The notes below the pieces were generated by a model that searched no databases, was not told the origin of the DNA, and saw only the letters and a program-made list of their open reading frames with translations. Below, in pieces: positions 25,851 through 37,509 of a stretch of 64,000 bases of DNA. Numbering within the stretch: position 1 is the first letter of the stretch; each line of letters begins with the position of its first letter. Source of the DNA: Linnemannia elongata (taxonomy: Eukaryota; Mortierellomycota; Mortierellomycetes; Mortierellales; Mortierellaceae); the NCBI GenBank assembly GCA_036320915.1, contig JAXBDG010000007.1, positions 806,001 through 870,000 on the forward strand, written 5' to 3'. The position numbers and the translations under genes are program-made.

Positions 25851-26913
25851 ATGGAGCCCACGCGATCCAGCTACGTCGAATATGGTCAAGGTAAGAAGGA
25901 TAATTCATCCTCAGCAACTGTATTCCCATCATCCCTTTTTTGCGAAGGCCCAATTGACTTCTCTTAATCGCTCCACCCATTCACACTCTCTTTCCCTTTT
26001 TTTTCCTCTGTAGGAAACATGTTGAACCTCGATGCAGGTACTATCAAGCGCAAGATCGACTCCAACGAATACGACGACGAAATCATTCAAGAAATCCAGG
26101 TAAAGACAAGACCCAAACGCGCGACTAGCTGCTGCATTAGTCTCAATCTCCTTCACAGTCTAAAGACAATTTCGTCGATCGTTCCATTAACTCCCTCGTT
26201 CCTTCTCTACAACATTTCTCTAGCCAAATGGAAAGAGAACATGCAGCCCCATGAACCACTCCCCCTTCAGCAACTTTGGAACGCCGACCCAAACAACCCC
26301 TAAGAGCAGCGGACCTGCCTGGTCCCAACCTAACCCATCCCCCCTACTCCGCACCGCAGCCCACCACGCCGCCGCTCTCAATCACATGAACAACCATAAC
26401 GGCTCCCACCTTCAAGCCAACATGCAAGGATACCAAACTTCGGAATCGGGATTGAGTTCTAATACAGCTTCGCCCTATACTGGCGGCTCGAATATGGACA
26501 TGGATATGGAATCTGACTGTACTGGTGCTCAAGATGCTTCTCCTTCTACGGCTCAGAGCACCAACGCCATGTTTAGAGCCTCGTTGGCTTCTCCTATCCT
26601 GTCGCAGGAGTATCATCAGCAACAGTTGCAACAACAACATCTCCAGCTGCAACAGCAGCAGCAACAACAAGCCGCAGCGGCAGTACAAAATGGCACCGGT
26701 CTGTTGCCTTCAGCACTTCCAGTCCCTGGTCAGGGCACCAACGGCAACGGCAACAACGAATACGTCCCCATCCACGGCCGGTCGATGCAGATCCCCTCCT
26801 ATGCACGTGTGCCCCTCAACGAAGCCAACGAGGCCCGCAGGTACAGAGATCAACGCTGGAGCTCTTGCATCTATGGCGTCGACACCCGCATCGGCCAAGG
26901 CATGATGATCTGA
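25851..26913 (+). CDS. unknown 271-residue nuclear-type protein with polyQ
   Basis: Not recognised. Exons 25851-25890, 26014-26099 and 26224-26913 join in phase to 271 residues. The N-terminus is compact and charged (AGTIKRKIDSNEYDDEIIQE, then NGKRTCSPMNHSPFSNFGTP) and contains KRK and GKR basic patches that could be nuclear signals. The middle is rich in Ser, Asn and Gln with a glutamine run (LQQQHLQLQQQQQQQ). The C-terminus reads YRDQRWSSCIYGVDTRIGQG. The layout, a short conserved start with disordered Q/S/N-rich sequence, resembles transcriptional regulators, but I see no DNA-binding domain. A GTACAG after CGCAG at 26838 could be an alternative donor, giving a different C-terminus. A long CT-rich leader precedes the start. 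Confidence 0.7.
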
Positions 26914-27338
26914 TCTGAAGGCGGCTATGGGTATCTTCTCTTCTGCGTTTCTTTTTTTAACTTGCCTTTTTTTTCCTTTTTTTTTTTTCTCCTTCATTTG
27001 CAGAGTGGACGGACAGTTGAGGAATACCTTTCTTTTTTCTTCTTTTCTTTAAAAAAAAGAGTGGGTGGGTAAATGGGGAAGATGGTGGGCAGGTGGGTGG
27101 TGTTGTTTTGTTTCCTAGTGCTTTTTCTGTATTTTTTTTCTTCTTTTTTCCTCATCTCTCTATCTCTCTCTCTCTCTCTCAAGTGGATTCAAATCTCAGC
27201 ACACACCCGACTCTCTGGATCAACCATAAGCAACCGCCACATCATCAACAGTGGACTTCTTACACATTAAATGGGATAATACACATGGAACTACCCATCA
27301 TTCGGACTTGGTCGCAGCAACAGGAGGTGTAAGTGGGC

Positions 27339-27370
<32 letters not shown>

Positions 27371-27576
27371 TCTAGGGAATAACAACCTTCGTCAGGAAGC
27401 ATATCAGCAACTCGGGATTCCCCGCACATCGGACCAAGGATGGACAACAGCATCCCTACTCTTTCCACCACATCTTGTTTTCTTCCCATCTTCATTTCTC
27501 TTCTTACCTTGTACAACAATCACATCTTCTTTCGTTCCCACGGACAAACTTGCTCGTGAGAAACGCCTTTTATGTG

Positions 27577-27614
<38 letters not shown>

Positions 27615-27972
27615 AATGGAAAGAAAAGAGGTATAAGAAGAGGGTGTCCAATTGATTTTGTACACACATCCTACCCTTCTTGTTCTTCGCGTGTTCATCT
27701 TCGTCGTCTGTATCTCTCTGCAAATAATAAATTCTAATCTGTGCATTTTGCGTTTTGTTAATGTACTTTTGTTTATTTATGAACAATAGAAATATGAGTG
27801 CGAAAAGAAAAGAGTAAAGGTGGTGTACAAAGTGGGAGCGCCAATCTCCCGATATTCTTCTTCTCGCTTCCGAATGAAAGAAAACAAGTGTAAAAAAAAA
27901 AAAAAAAAAAAAAAAAAGTATGTGTGCGTATGTATGTAGTGTGTGCAATGCTCCTTCAACCCCATCGTTTCT
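26914..27972. other. tail-to-tail intergenic with three long A tracts
   Basis: It lies between the 3' ends of the 271-residue gene and the ICE2-like gene. Runs of A at 27340-27367, 27577-27611 and 27892-27917 (28, 35 and 26 bases) divide it into blocks. No gene is supportable. Confidence 0.5.
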
Positions 27973-29791
27973 TCAATCATTGCGGTAATGCTCCCATGCA
28001 TCATCACGCGCCAACACCAGCTCGGCTGCGAATAGTGCAAGACACAAGAAACTGTTGAGCCAGCCCCAGATCGCCAATGCTGGCCGCGCGTATCCAAAGT
28101 ACTGCAACAAGATGCGGGTATGTGTCATCAGCAAGACAGGTTTCGCCATGCTGGCCAAGAATGGCATCACTCGGCTGTTGCTCTCGTCGCCGTCGTCCAA
28201 AGAGGAATCCCGTGATGTTTTCCGTGCGTAGCCATGGCCGTTGGATGATACAGAATCTTGTCCAATGTTCAAGCTGGGGGCGATATGAGAGACTGCCATC
28301 AGGACGCCCATCCTGTAGAGAAGACTGATGAGGATGTTGGGCGAGAGCGCGCGGACAAGTACCTGGACCAATTGAGAAAGATGGACCAGTGCCTGGATCA
28401 TGATCTTTTCCACATCCTGCAATGATAAACTGTTACGGCAAAGATGACGATGGTTGGTCAGTTAAGATCAATTGCACCACATCATCGAAAAGTATGCTCA
28501 AAAAAGGAGCGCAAAGATCAAGACGACGAACGAACCTCTGAAGATAAGGAACAGAGAGCGGCCCAAACTCGATTGCGCTATGCATGGGCATGATCTTGCT
28601 CTTCGCTGGTAAGTTTTCAATGGCCTCGTTCCTGGCCGCTATATACATGCTCATGACCATGTAAGCAAACTACATGAAAAGAAAAGGCAATTGTCATTGT
28701 GGGTTAGCAAAATCGAGTCCCTCTCCTAGTCCGAATGTCATAATTCGATTTTCAAAGTCCGTTTGACCGTTGGTCGGTATTTTGATGAGGAAACAAGAAA
28801 ACAACTCCCATACCAAGAAAGCAGTGTCGGTAATAACTCCCCGTCCCGACACAAGAGCAATAATGGAGAGGACTATGGTCAGGGTCATACAGCAGCCGAT
28901 GACCGAGGCTGATCTGACGCTTGGCACCAGTTCGGGAGCTGAGGCAGCATAGAGCTGGTAGAGTCCGAATCCCGCAACCACATAAACCGAGGCAGACAAC
29001 ACCAAGAATCCAATCTATGGAGCATAGAATAGCATATTTCTGCGGTCAATAACCCAAAGAAAAAAAAAGGCGAGAAAGAAGCACACAAGCATAGTACGTG
29101 CATGAAAGTCAGAAGGAAAACAAAATACAAACACAAGGACTGGGCAACTCCAAACGGCGGACAAGAAAAAAAAAAGTCGAGGCTCAATTGTAATTTTTTG
29201 CTTTTTGATTTCTTGGAAGAGTGGATTTGCTTACCTGATAACCATCGCTCTTTCCTGCGAGTCGCCTCACGACCTGGGAAGACTTTTGAATGATGAGGAT
29301 AGTACCGAATCCCTCGAGAAGAGTCAAGATAGGGTCAGATCCTCGAATGACGGTCTCCCAGATCCCATGTGATCCCGATAAGCCCTTGGTTGACCTGAAG
29401 ATGGCGAGAAGGAGGAGTCCGACGACTACTAGGGGTTCTGCCACTGTTGCGCTTGTGATCTATTTTTTTTTTGTTATCGCGGCAGACACAACGATAATAT
29501 AACACACGATAAGGAAGAGGTTAAGAAATGAGAAAAGTTTGCATTCACAATTCACATGCCCACAGCACAATTCACATGCCCACAGCAAGAATGAGGTCTT
29601 ACAACTGCTTTGATGCGACCGGAGGATCTGAAGACACGTCGGAGGGCAATGGTGGCAATGTACCAGGAGACGAGCCAAAGCGAAAAGTCGAGGCCACACG
29701 CTTTGCTGATATCAAAGGTCAGTGTAAGAAATGCGAGTAGAGCGAGGTAGTGGGCCCCCCGCCAGCCCGCCCTGAGAACTGAGAGCAGCAT
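27973..29791 (-). CDS. ICE2: ICE2-family ER membrane protein
   Basis: Polytopic membrane protein related to yeast Ice2, which acts in cortical ER inheritance, lipid droplet-ER contact and regulation of phospholipid synthesis. Exons on the minus strand are 29603-29791, 29235-29459, 28814-29014, 28536-28669 and 27973-28429, giving 401 residues with consistent phases. Family-like segments, compared from memory with the yeast protein: DISKACGLDFSLWLVSWYIA near the N-terminus, LTLLEGFGTILIIQKSSQVV, TDTAFLFAYMVMSMYIA across the exon 3-4 junction, MHSAIEFGPLSVPYLQSLSL, and WGWLNSFLCLALFAAELVL at the C-terminus. Several hydrophobic helices are evident. It is shorter than the yeast protein, mainly in the central loops. 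Intron 1 contains a 20-base direct repeat. Confidence 0.85.
29548..29587. repeat. 20-base tandem duplication in ICE2 intron 1
   Basis: Two adjacent perfect copies of CAATTCACATGCCCACAGCA occupy 29548-29567 and 29568-29587, just inside the first intron and close to its donor site. It looks like a recent slippage duplication. Confidence 0.9.
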
Positions 29792-30989
29792 AGGACAGCA
29801 AGGAGTGTTGCTGTTGTTGTATTGCTGTGTTTGTAGATGTGGATATTGTTATTGAGTGCTGTTGTGTGTTTGTAGCACAGGAAAGGAATGAGAACCGCCG
29901 GTGTCGTTGTCAAATGAGTTACAATGAGTCCTTGGCGTTCTTATTCAGCGTTGATGTCGTTGCGCCTGTTGGAATGAGCTACAATCCTCGCTAGTTGACT
30001 ATTGTTGTTGTGGTATTGTTGTCAAAAGCGAAAAGGGTGAGGAGGATATGGTTGTGGGTGGTGCTGCAGGTGAGGAGGAATGAAGAGGAAAAAGAAAGAA
30101 GCGGAAGTGAATCAGAACAAAGTGGAGGCAAAAGGCAAACGGCAAAAACGAAAACAAATAAAATCTTTGGCGGTCGGAGGCATAAAACAACACCGCACGA
30201 GGCACACTTTTGAATAAGGAAAATGGGCTCAGTCTCTATGGCACACTTCTCTCACATGCTGCTTTAGCACAAGAAAAGACAGTGCTGTCCAAAGCCAACT
30301 GGACAAAACTCAGGGCGCACATACACTCTCATTCATATCTTGCACATATTCACCTTCACAGAGCTATAACTTTGCTCGTTTTCATTGATAGACGATAGCT
30401 AACACAGCTCGATAATGGAGGCTACGATGACACTGTCAGCCATTAACCATCCTGCCCAATTTCTTGAGCATGCATCCAATGTCAGGCACCGAGTTCAGAA
30501 TTCAGCATCGATATTGCTTTTGCAACAACTCGTGCGACCGGAAAAAAAAATAGAACAATTCAACACAACATTTCCATTTCACCTTCTCTTCCTTATTCAC
30601 TCCATTCTGAATCCACTCTTAACAGGAGGAGATGATGTGGGCTGAGAGGAACAAGCTATATAGCATACTCTTTCAGTCCGCATTAGACAAGCAAGACCTA
30701 TGATAGCCTGATTGTTTTTTTCCACCATTTTTAATGCATTACAAAGTTGAGTGAGATCAATGCAAAAATGAATACCCCGTAAGCAGATCTGCAATCCACC
30801 CCTACTTTTCTTTCCTTCTTTTTCCTTCTTTTTTACCAAACACCCTGCCTGCTTGTTGCTCACTGTCCTCCACCCCCACTTTGTCCCTTTCCCTCTTGAC
30901 TTGTCTCCCGCACTGCGGTTATCTCTTCCACGCTGGCTTCCCTGATCCGCTCCTCATTCCGCCTCTGTCGCTCATCCCCTCGACTAGTC
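29792..30989. other. divergent intergenic region, ICE2 / pyrophosphatase
   Basis: This is the promoter region shared by two divergently transcribed genes. No coding exon, tRNA or repeat stands out. It contains short TTG-rich and CT-rich patches. Confidence 0.45.
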
Positions 30990-31070
30990 GCCTTTTCTTC
31001 TATTTCTTCTTCTCCTCTTTCTTCTTCTTTTCTTTCTTCTTCTCTTTCTTTCTCCTCTTCTCCTTTAACC
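30990..31070 (+). promoter_or_regulatory. pyrimidine tract before the pyrophosphatase start
   Basis: About 80 bases made almost only of C and T (TTTCTTCTTCTCCTCTTTC and similar) end some 40 bases before the ATG of the pyrophosphatase gene, on the sense strand. CT-rich leaders of this type are known in highly expressed genes of filamentous fungi. Confidence 0.5.
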
Positions 31071-31112
31071 CTCGGCGTCCGCACCTACTCCTCACACTCA
31101 CTCCTCCGCAAC

Positions 31113-32777
31113 ATGTCTACTTACTCCACCCGCGTCATCGGTGCCCCCAACACCCTCGAGCACCGCGTCTACATTGGTAAATGCTTTATTTCTCTTTCAT
31201 TCTTTCCTCCCACCCATAGCTCACCCCTCTATGCTCGTGATTCACCCTGATCAAGAACACGCTCCCCGTTGCCACAAGTTACTAACACGTCTTACGACCA
31301 ATTGAAAATGAATAGAGAAGAACGGCGCCCCCGTCTCCTCGTTCCACGATGTTCCTCTTTTCGCTAACGAGGCCAAGAACGTCTACAACATGATTGTCGA
31401 GATCCCCCGCTGGAGCAACGCCAAGCTCGAGATCTCCAAGGATGAGGAGTTCAACCCCATCAAGCAGGATGTCAAGAAGGGCAAGCTCCGTTTCGTCCAC
31501 AACTGCTTCCCCCATCACGGTTACATCTGGAACTATGGTGCTCTCCCCCAGGTACTTTATCAGGATGGTGGATTTTTCCTCAGAGTGATCATTTCCACTA
31601 TCAATTGACCAATTGACTCTTTATCATGAGCTTATTTTTTCTCGTCCCACCATGGTTGTTTTATTTGTTTGATACCGTCGTCCTTACCACCATCGGCAAT
31701 GATTAGATTGTCCACGGTATATATATGATGAAAGCAACAGCGCTGACAAAGGAGTATTCCCGATTGTTTGCTTTTGAACACTAATCTAGACTTGGGAGGA
31801 CCCCACCCACGTTGACCACGACACCAAGGCCCGTGGTGATAACGATCCTTTGGATGTCTGCGAGATCGGTCAGGCCGTCGGCTTCACTGGCCAGATCAAG
31901 CAGGTCAAGGCTCTCGGAGTCATGGCTCTCTTGGACGAGGGTAAGTCATCTCAATGAGAATAAGGATTCAAGGAGGAAACAAAAGTAAAACACCAGACAG
32001 CAAAGAAGGCAGAAGGATGGACAATCATCACCAAGGCAGAGTAACATCAAGTGTGACAAGAATGACAGTGGCATTGTTATTATTGGCGCCTGGCACGGCG
32101 ACCGGATCGGGTGTGTTGTGATGGCGTATAGTGTGATAATCCAATCACAATCTTTCCGCAAATACTAATCGAATGCTTAAATACTTTTTCCCCATCATTT
32201 TCCTTTTCCGTTATCTCTTACAGGCGAGACCGACTGGAAGGTCCTTGTCATCGATGTCAAGGATCCCTTGGCTGACCAGTTGAACGACATTGCCGATGTC
32301 GAGAAGCACCTCCCTGGATTCATCGATGCCACCCGCGAGTGGTTCCGTGACTACAAGAAGCCCGATGGCAAGCCCGCCAATGAGTTCGCCTTCGACGGCG
32401 CTGCCAAGGACAAGGCCTACGCCACCAAGGTCATCCATGACACCCACGCCGCCTGGAAGCGTTTGATCTCCGGCGAGATCCCCTCCAAGACCGAGGCCTA
32501 CGACATCAAGGTGTACGTGAACCGTCGGCCTCTTTAATCTTTACTTTTATACTCGTCTTTGATTATGAGATCTACAGGGAAACGGGACACTCCTTTGCTA
32601 AACTTCCTCTCTTGTCTTTGTTGAACTGAATACTTTAGTGCCAACGTCTCCGTCGATGGCCCCCACAAGGTCGGTGCTGACCACGAGGTCGTCAAGAGCA
32701 TCCCTGCTGCCGCCCCCAAGCCCGCTGCACCCATTGACTCCTCAGTCGACAAGTGGTACTATGTCAGCAACATGTAA
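31113..32777 (+). CDS. IPP1: soluble inorganic pyrophosphatase
   Basis: Family I cytoplasmic pyrophosphatase, hydrolysing PPi to two phosphates and so driving biosynthetic reactions. Exons 31113-31176, 31316-31551, 31790-31940, 32224-32512 and 32639-32777 give 292 residues. The signature [12 protein letters not shown] lies at about 116-127, with metal-binding Asp at 117, 119 and 122, matching yeast D115, D117 and D120. Other family blocks: [61 protein letters not shown], and the C-terminal [16 protein letters not shown]. The third junction (GGC split G|GC) and the fourth (GT|T) restore the expected frame. Length and layout match the yeast enzyme. Confidence 0.97.
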
Positions 32778-33049
32778 ATACCTTTCTTACTCTTTTTTCT
32801 TTTCCTGCCTTCTCTCCATCTTCCCCTTTCACTCATTTATTCTTTGAGCATTGATATTCTGCATTGGCTGCTGTTTATTTACATGTCCCATGGTTGAAGG
32901 AAAGGAGGATTCTTTGGTTGAAAAGGATAACACACTATCTCAAAGTCCATATCATGGCAAAATAAAAACATTGTTTTTCGAACTGTTCTTTTTCCTTCTT
33001 GTTTCTTTAATGCTATTCTACAAACAGGCCTCATGCTCGGAAAGCGAAC

Positions 33050-34310
33050 CTATAAGTCGTCGGCCAGTTCTCGCACCAGAGCCTCATGCTCTGCCGTAAG
33101 CTCATCCAGTCTCATCGTCGCCTCCTTTACCTTCAACCTCGCCAGCGTAAAATCCTACGAATATGAGAAACGGAAAAAGAGTCACCACACCACAGCACAA
33201 CATTCGTTAGAAGACACATAAAATAAATGTAGAACTTGAAAGTACCTCTCTTAGCATCCAATACACAACAGAGAAGGAAGAATTACGGGTGGGATGGCTT
33301 GATAGGATATCAAGAACTTTGTCTGGGCATCAACCTGTTTCTCAAGCTCTGCAATCTCTTGCTCCTGCTGATCCAGCTGCGCGACCGTCAGCCCCTGTGC
33401 CTCAACATCCAGTCCATTTCTCTGCTGACTCTCATACAGCTCCTGCAGTTGGTTCCTGTCCTCTTTAGCTTTAATTCTCGTCAACTCAGCGCTCCGTCTC
33501 CTCGTCCGGAGTTCAATATCCCCCACCGTCGACCTATGTTCCTCAAACTGCCGCTTCAACTCCTGCAACCGTATCAAGTCCTGTAATGCGACCGCCTGAT
33601 GGCGATCGAGGCTACTGAGTAAAGAGAGGTGGTCTTGGTGCTGAAGGGTTTGGTAGTGAGTATTTTCGATGTGTAATTGGGCGAGTCCCTGATGGAGGGT
33701 TGAGAGTTGTGTGTCGGATACTCCGAGAATCATGGCTAGCTCTGACAGCTGGGAGAGGGTGTGCTGGGTCTCTTGTGGGAGGTCGTCCTTTTGGATATCG
33801 AGGATCTGTAGTGTTTCTTTCAGCTTTGTATCTAGGTACGATGTATTGATAGGATCGAGTCGTTTTTAGCTTCACAAAGTCATACAAGTGTTATGTAGCA
33901 GTATGCTTGCATAAAGTGGCGTAAATTCTTGACTGGTTTACCTTCGCTTTTGTAAGAGCTGGAGAGCTGACGAAGAGAATGAAGAGTTCGTCGCGCTTGT
34001 GTATCTTGGGTTTCATTCAGATGCATGAGTTCCAGTAGGAGCTGGTATGTCTCCTCGGTTCTTTCAAAGACTGGGATCTCGTCTGTCCGGTACTTGCTCT
34101 GCAGCCATCTATCGATCTGGTAGGTATTTTTTTTTTTTCAGGTACAATTTTATGCAATCGTTAAAAAAAGGCGACATGGCTAGCATTAGGGTAATGAATG
34201 CCGAATGAGATGGAATGCCTTACTAGTGCCCATTCCGTAGAGGCGGTGCTGGTATTAAGCACACCCGATGGTCTGGAATGCAACGATGTTGGTGGCGTCG
34301 AGCTCCACAT
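33050..34310 (-). CDS. HAUS1: HAUS1-like augmin complex subunit
   Basis: Predicted subunit of augmin, the eight-protein complex that recruits gamma-tubulin to existing microtubules for branching nucleation in spindles. Exons on the minus strand are 34224-34310, 33942-34116, 33287-33831 and 33050-33154, giving 303 residues. The N-terminus has IDRWLQSKYRTDEIPVFE, resembling the start of animal HAUS1. Nearly all the rest is coiled coil. The C-terminus matches the family well: RNGLDVEAQGLTVAQL, then ISYQAIPPDFTLARLKVKEA and LDELTAEHEALVREL, compared with the animal SYLDLMPNPSLAQVKIEEA region. The identification rests on these end motifs because the middle is generic coiled coil. It ends tail-to-tail with the pyrophosphatase, 272 bases away. 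Confidence 0.8.
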
Positions 34311-34496
34311 GATCACAAAGAGAAGAAAGGAATCGAGTGAACAAAAAAATGAAAATGGCAAGTGGCAGCAAGTGTATTCACAATTTTTTTCCGCTTTTAT
34401 TTTTTATATTTTTTTCTTTGTTCAAGTGTCTGGGCGCCACTATGAGCGAGTGCTTCGCCTAAACCACGAGAAGGGGACCTGTCCTGACTTGAACCA

Positions 34497-35687
34497 CTAC
34501 TTCTGAATGACAAAGTCCTTGGTAAGATCGAGTCCCTTCATATGCGTGTTCGTAATCTTCATCTTTCTGTTGCGACGAACAGGCTTGCGCTTAGGGATGT
34601 CACCAGGACCCTTCTTGTCAAACACCTGCATGTGAGTCAGTCCAGCCTTCTCGAGTTCCTTGGGCAAATCGATCTCATCTGGGATGCGCAATCTGTGCCA
34701 GATATCCCGGAACTCTACACGTTTTTGTCAGTTTCGTCAACGAACGGACAGAAACACAATAGAGTCAGTCATCCTTCCATATCAGTGAGTTAAATAATTA
34801 CCGTATGAATTAAACACAAAAGCACTCTCGTGAGAGTTTACCTTGGTCCATGGCTGTGTTATATCGCTGATCATTCCAGAAAAGAACTCTGGGAGCACCA
34901 TCCTTGTTCTTCACCACCAATATCCGGCCCTCAGATGCCAGCTCGTTCACAGCCTCCAACAGCTTCGAGTAAGAGTCCTTGAGCTCCTTGTAGTCCATGC
35001 CTCCCTCGTTCTTTCGTTTCTCCAGCAACGCCAACAAATCCTCTTTGTTCTTGATGTGATATGTTGGCTAAAAATATTTTCATTGTATAGCTCAGTTAAC
35101 CTTCAAAACAAAAGTACGATAAAAGTATGACACAGCTCAGGGACGAGATTGAAATGATACCTTATATGCGAAAGTATGATCCCGTGTGTCGTAGGCAACC
35201 TTGTCGTTCATCTTCAAGAGGTTGTACAGTTCAGGCTTGGCATCAAGATCCACGCCTCCCTTGCGGCGAAGGTCGTCCACCGTCTGGGGGTCGTCTACGG
35301 TCTTCAAGAAGTTGATCGCATTCAGAAGCAAGCTGTTGATGTGTTTCCCTGCACCCGTGTCCTGTGGCTGCGAGTAAACTTTTATGTAGAATGTACCAAA
35401 ATAGCAGTCAGAGTTAGTCGGAGAGACGCTTTTCAAGGCTCCAGAAGGAGCACAATAAAAAACAAGATTAGCAAACGGTGCTTCTTGTTCGCTGTTTTAC
35501 CTTCAGTCTTCTTCTTCTTGCTGGAGCTGAAGACCTGGAGGCCGTTGTTGTTGGGGTTGGCGTTGGAACCTGTGTAAATAGGACCGTCATCCTGCGAGGC
35601 GATGGGAGTGACGACCGCACGCTTGATGAGCGGCTGATCGGCAAGACGCTTCTTGAACTCACTGGTGGCGTTCTTGAAATGCGACAT
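34497..35687 (-). CDS. TFA2: transcription initiation factor IIE subunit beta
   Basis: The beta subunit of TFIIE, which with the alpha subunit recruits and stimulates TFIIH at RNA polymerase II promoters. Exons on the minus strand are 35501-35687, 35161-35378, 34842-35067 and 34497-34714, giving 282 residues. The layout is a basic N-terminal tail (SSSKKKKTE), a first winged helix (GKHINSLLLNAINFLKTVD, RRKGGVDLDAKPELYNLL), a second winged helix (YHIKNKEDLLALLEKRKN, EGRILVVKNKDGAPRVLFWN), and a C-terminal basic region (EFRDIWHRLRIPDEIDLPKE, KRKPVRRNRKMKITNTH). It starts 446 bases from a divergently transcribed RING gene. The exon 2 acceptor was chosen at 35379-35380 because only that site keeps the frame. 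Confidence 0.93.
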
Positions 35688-36133
35688 TGGCTTTTGTTGT
35701 TCTTGTGCTTAGCGATGCGAATGTGGTTTTTTTTGTGATGGTCGAGACAGGCCGACCTGTGCTGTCGCTGTAGCTTTGGCTGTAGCTGTAGCTGTGCTGT
35801 GTTGAGGTTCTCGTTGGCCCGAGTTCCTTTTCTTGTTATTTTTTGTGTTCTCTGTTCCTCGATTCGTCAAGCTTGATGTGAGTGACAAAGGGAATGGCAA
35901 AGACAAAGAAGAAACAATGTCCAGCAGAATCACTTTAGCTTTTTTCTCCTGTCTACCCCTTAAAACTGCCCTTCGCAAGTGCGCTTGCGTGTTGCACAGG
36001 ACTGCCCCTTCCAACTTCGCCCATCACCTTTTCGCCCCTTTCCCCTTTCGTTTCATTCTTTCCTTCATCCACATCCTCATCTGACATCACCACCACCACT
36101 GCCACCACCTACATCAACGACAACAAGCAAACG
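35688..36133. promoter_or_regulatory. compact bidirectional promoter, TFIIE beta / RING protein
   Basis: Two start codons on opposite strands are only 446 bases apart, so this interval must carry both promoters and leaders. The right part is CT-rich on the + strand before the RING start. A tandem of GTAGCTTTGGCTGTAGCTGTAGC lies near 35770. No TATA box is obvious on either strand. Confidence 0.6.
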
Positions 36134-37203
36134 ATGGCTTCCTACTACGATGACCACAGCCTCGAGGACCCGTTCAAGGCACGCAAGAAATCCAACAACT
36201 CTTATGGAGGCAGCTCATTTAACCCAGACCTGTCGCATTTTATGCCTCGCGAGGAAACAGAGTCTACCTCCAGCAGCACTTCTTCCAGGTCACCCTCAGC
36301 ATCAGAACCAGATGTTGGCGATTTCCGTCGTCTTGCAGAGTATAGTTTCTCTCCATTATTCTTGCCAGCTACGTCGCCTCTTGAGTTATTCTGTTCGACA
36401 ACTCTGTAAAACTCACTCGGTTTGTTCTCCTTTATTTTCAATTATTTTTTTTTTCTTAGGATGTTTGGAGCTTTCCGCGAAAGAGAGGAGCCGTTGGGCG
36501 ATGAGGCGCATCAGGAATTTCTCGACAACCTGATTACTCAATTGATGGATGAGGCTGGAGCAAGGTACTTACCCCTTTTTCATGATATTTTTTTCCATGT
36601 TTTTATATCAATCAACTGATCCTTGCTGACATGTTCCGGCTACCTTTATCTATCATAGCGGCAAGCATGGACCACCACCAGCAGCTAAATCGTTCATCCG
36701 GGATTTGCCCTTTGTGCCACAGAAGGACCTGAAGCGAGGTATGCAAACCACGCAGACAATTATGAACATGGAGTCGTAGACAACGCAGCGGATCAAACTC
36801 AAGTCACTGACACGTTCTCTTCTCTGGTGATCTATTAGATGAGGCCTGCATTATTTGTAACGAAAACTTTCAGGAGAACGAGTCAAAGGCAGGAGTAACG
36901 AAGCTGCCCTGCAAACATCATTTCGACCGCGAATGCATCGTGCCCTGGCTGGAACTTGTAAGCAATTACTTTTTTGTTTTGACGATTGACTACGATGTAA
37001 TGATGTGTACATGTTAAAACGAGCACTGCCGACATAAATGCTGACTTGCGAACACTTTTGTTATTTCGTAGCATAACAACTGCCCCGCGTGCCGCGCCGA
37101 GGTGCCTTCGGACGATCCAGAGTGGAACAGGAAAAGGCGCGAAGCCGAGTTAGCCAAATACGCAGCCGAGGCCGAGATCGACCAGGACTGGATGTACTCT
37201 TAG
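36134..37203 (+). CDS. RING-H2-type E3 ubiquitin ligase, RNF126/RNF181-like
   Basis: Predicted ubiquitin-protein ligase of 213 residues. Exons 36134-36339, 36460-36564, 36659-36738, 36839-36957 and 37072-37203 join in phase. The N-terminal third is disordered and Ser-rich. A helical segment (AHQEFLDNLITQLMDEAG) and the PPPAAKSFIRDLPFVP linker precede the RING, as in animal RNF115/126/181. The RING runs DEACIICNENF ... KLPCKHHFDRECIVPWLEL, HNNCPACRAEV. The usual spacing of C3H2C3 ligands is kept, but where most relatives have HxFH the sequence has HHFD, so one expected zinc-binding His is Asp or is replaced by the neighbouring His. A charged helix follows the RING. The start is supported by its compact distance to the divergent neighbour. 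Confidence 0.9.
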
Positions 37204-37320
37204 ACTAGACAATAGACATTGACAATAATAATCAGCGTGATACACTAACTATATACTACTCTGCCTATCCATGGCACCCGTAAATCCTATTGGATGTTTT
37301 CTGTCGTCGTCGTCAACGGG

Positions 37321-37351
<31 letters not shown>

Positions 37352-37509
37352 CGTACACAATTTTATTTCTCTGACAAACAGAACAAAGGAGGCATTTGGA
37401 AGTAAAAGGGACTACAGACCAAACTCTTCAGTGAACCATCCGTCAGTCACAGTCCGGTCCGGGACCTGGCTCTGCGCAACAATTGTCGCTGCTCTTCACA
37501 GCAATAACG
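37321..37509 (-). mobile_element. poly(A)-tailed retroposon-like repeat, outer diverged copy
   Basis: On the minus strand a roughly 160-base body ends with AATAAAATTGTGTACG followed by about 30 A (T run 37321-37350 on the + strand). It is clearly related, about 75-80% by eye, to a segment inside each arm of the inverted repeat. Shared blocks include ACCAAACTCTTCAGTG and CAACAATTGTCG. A 3' end with a polyadenylation-like signal and A tail suggests a SINE or a 5'-truncated non-LTR element; no coding sequence is visible. The flanks to 37748 show no gene. Confidence 0.6.
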
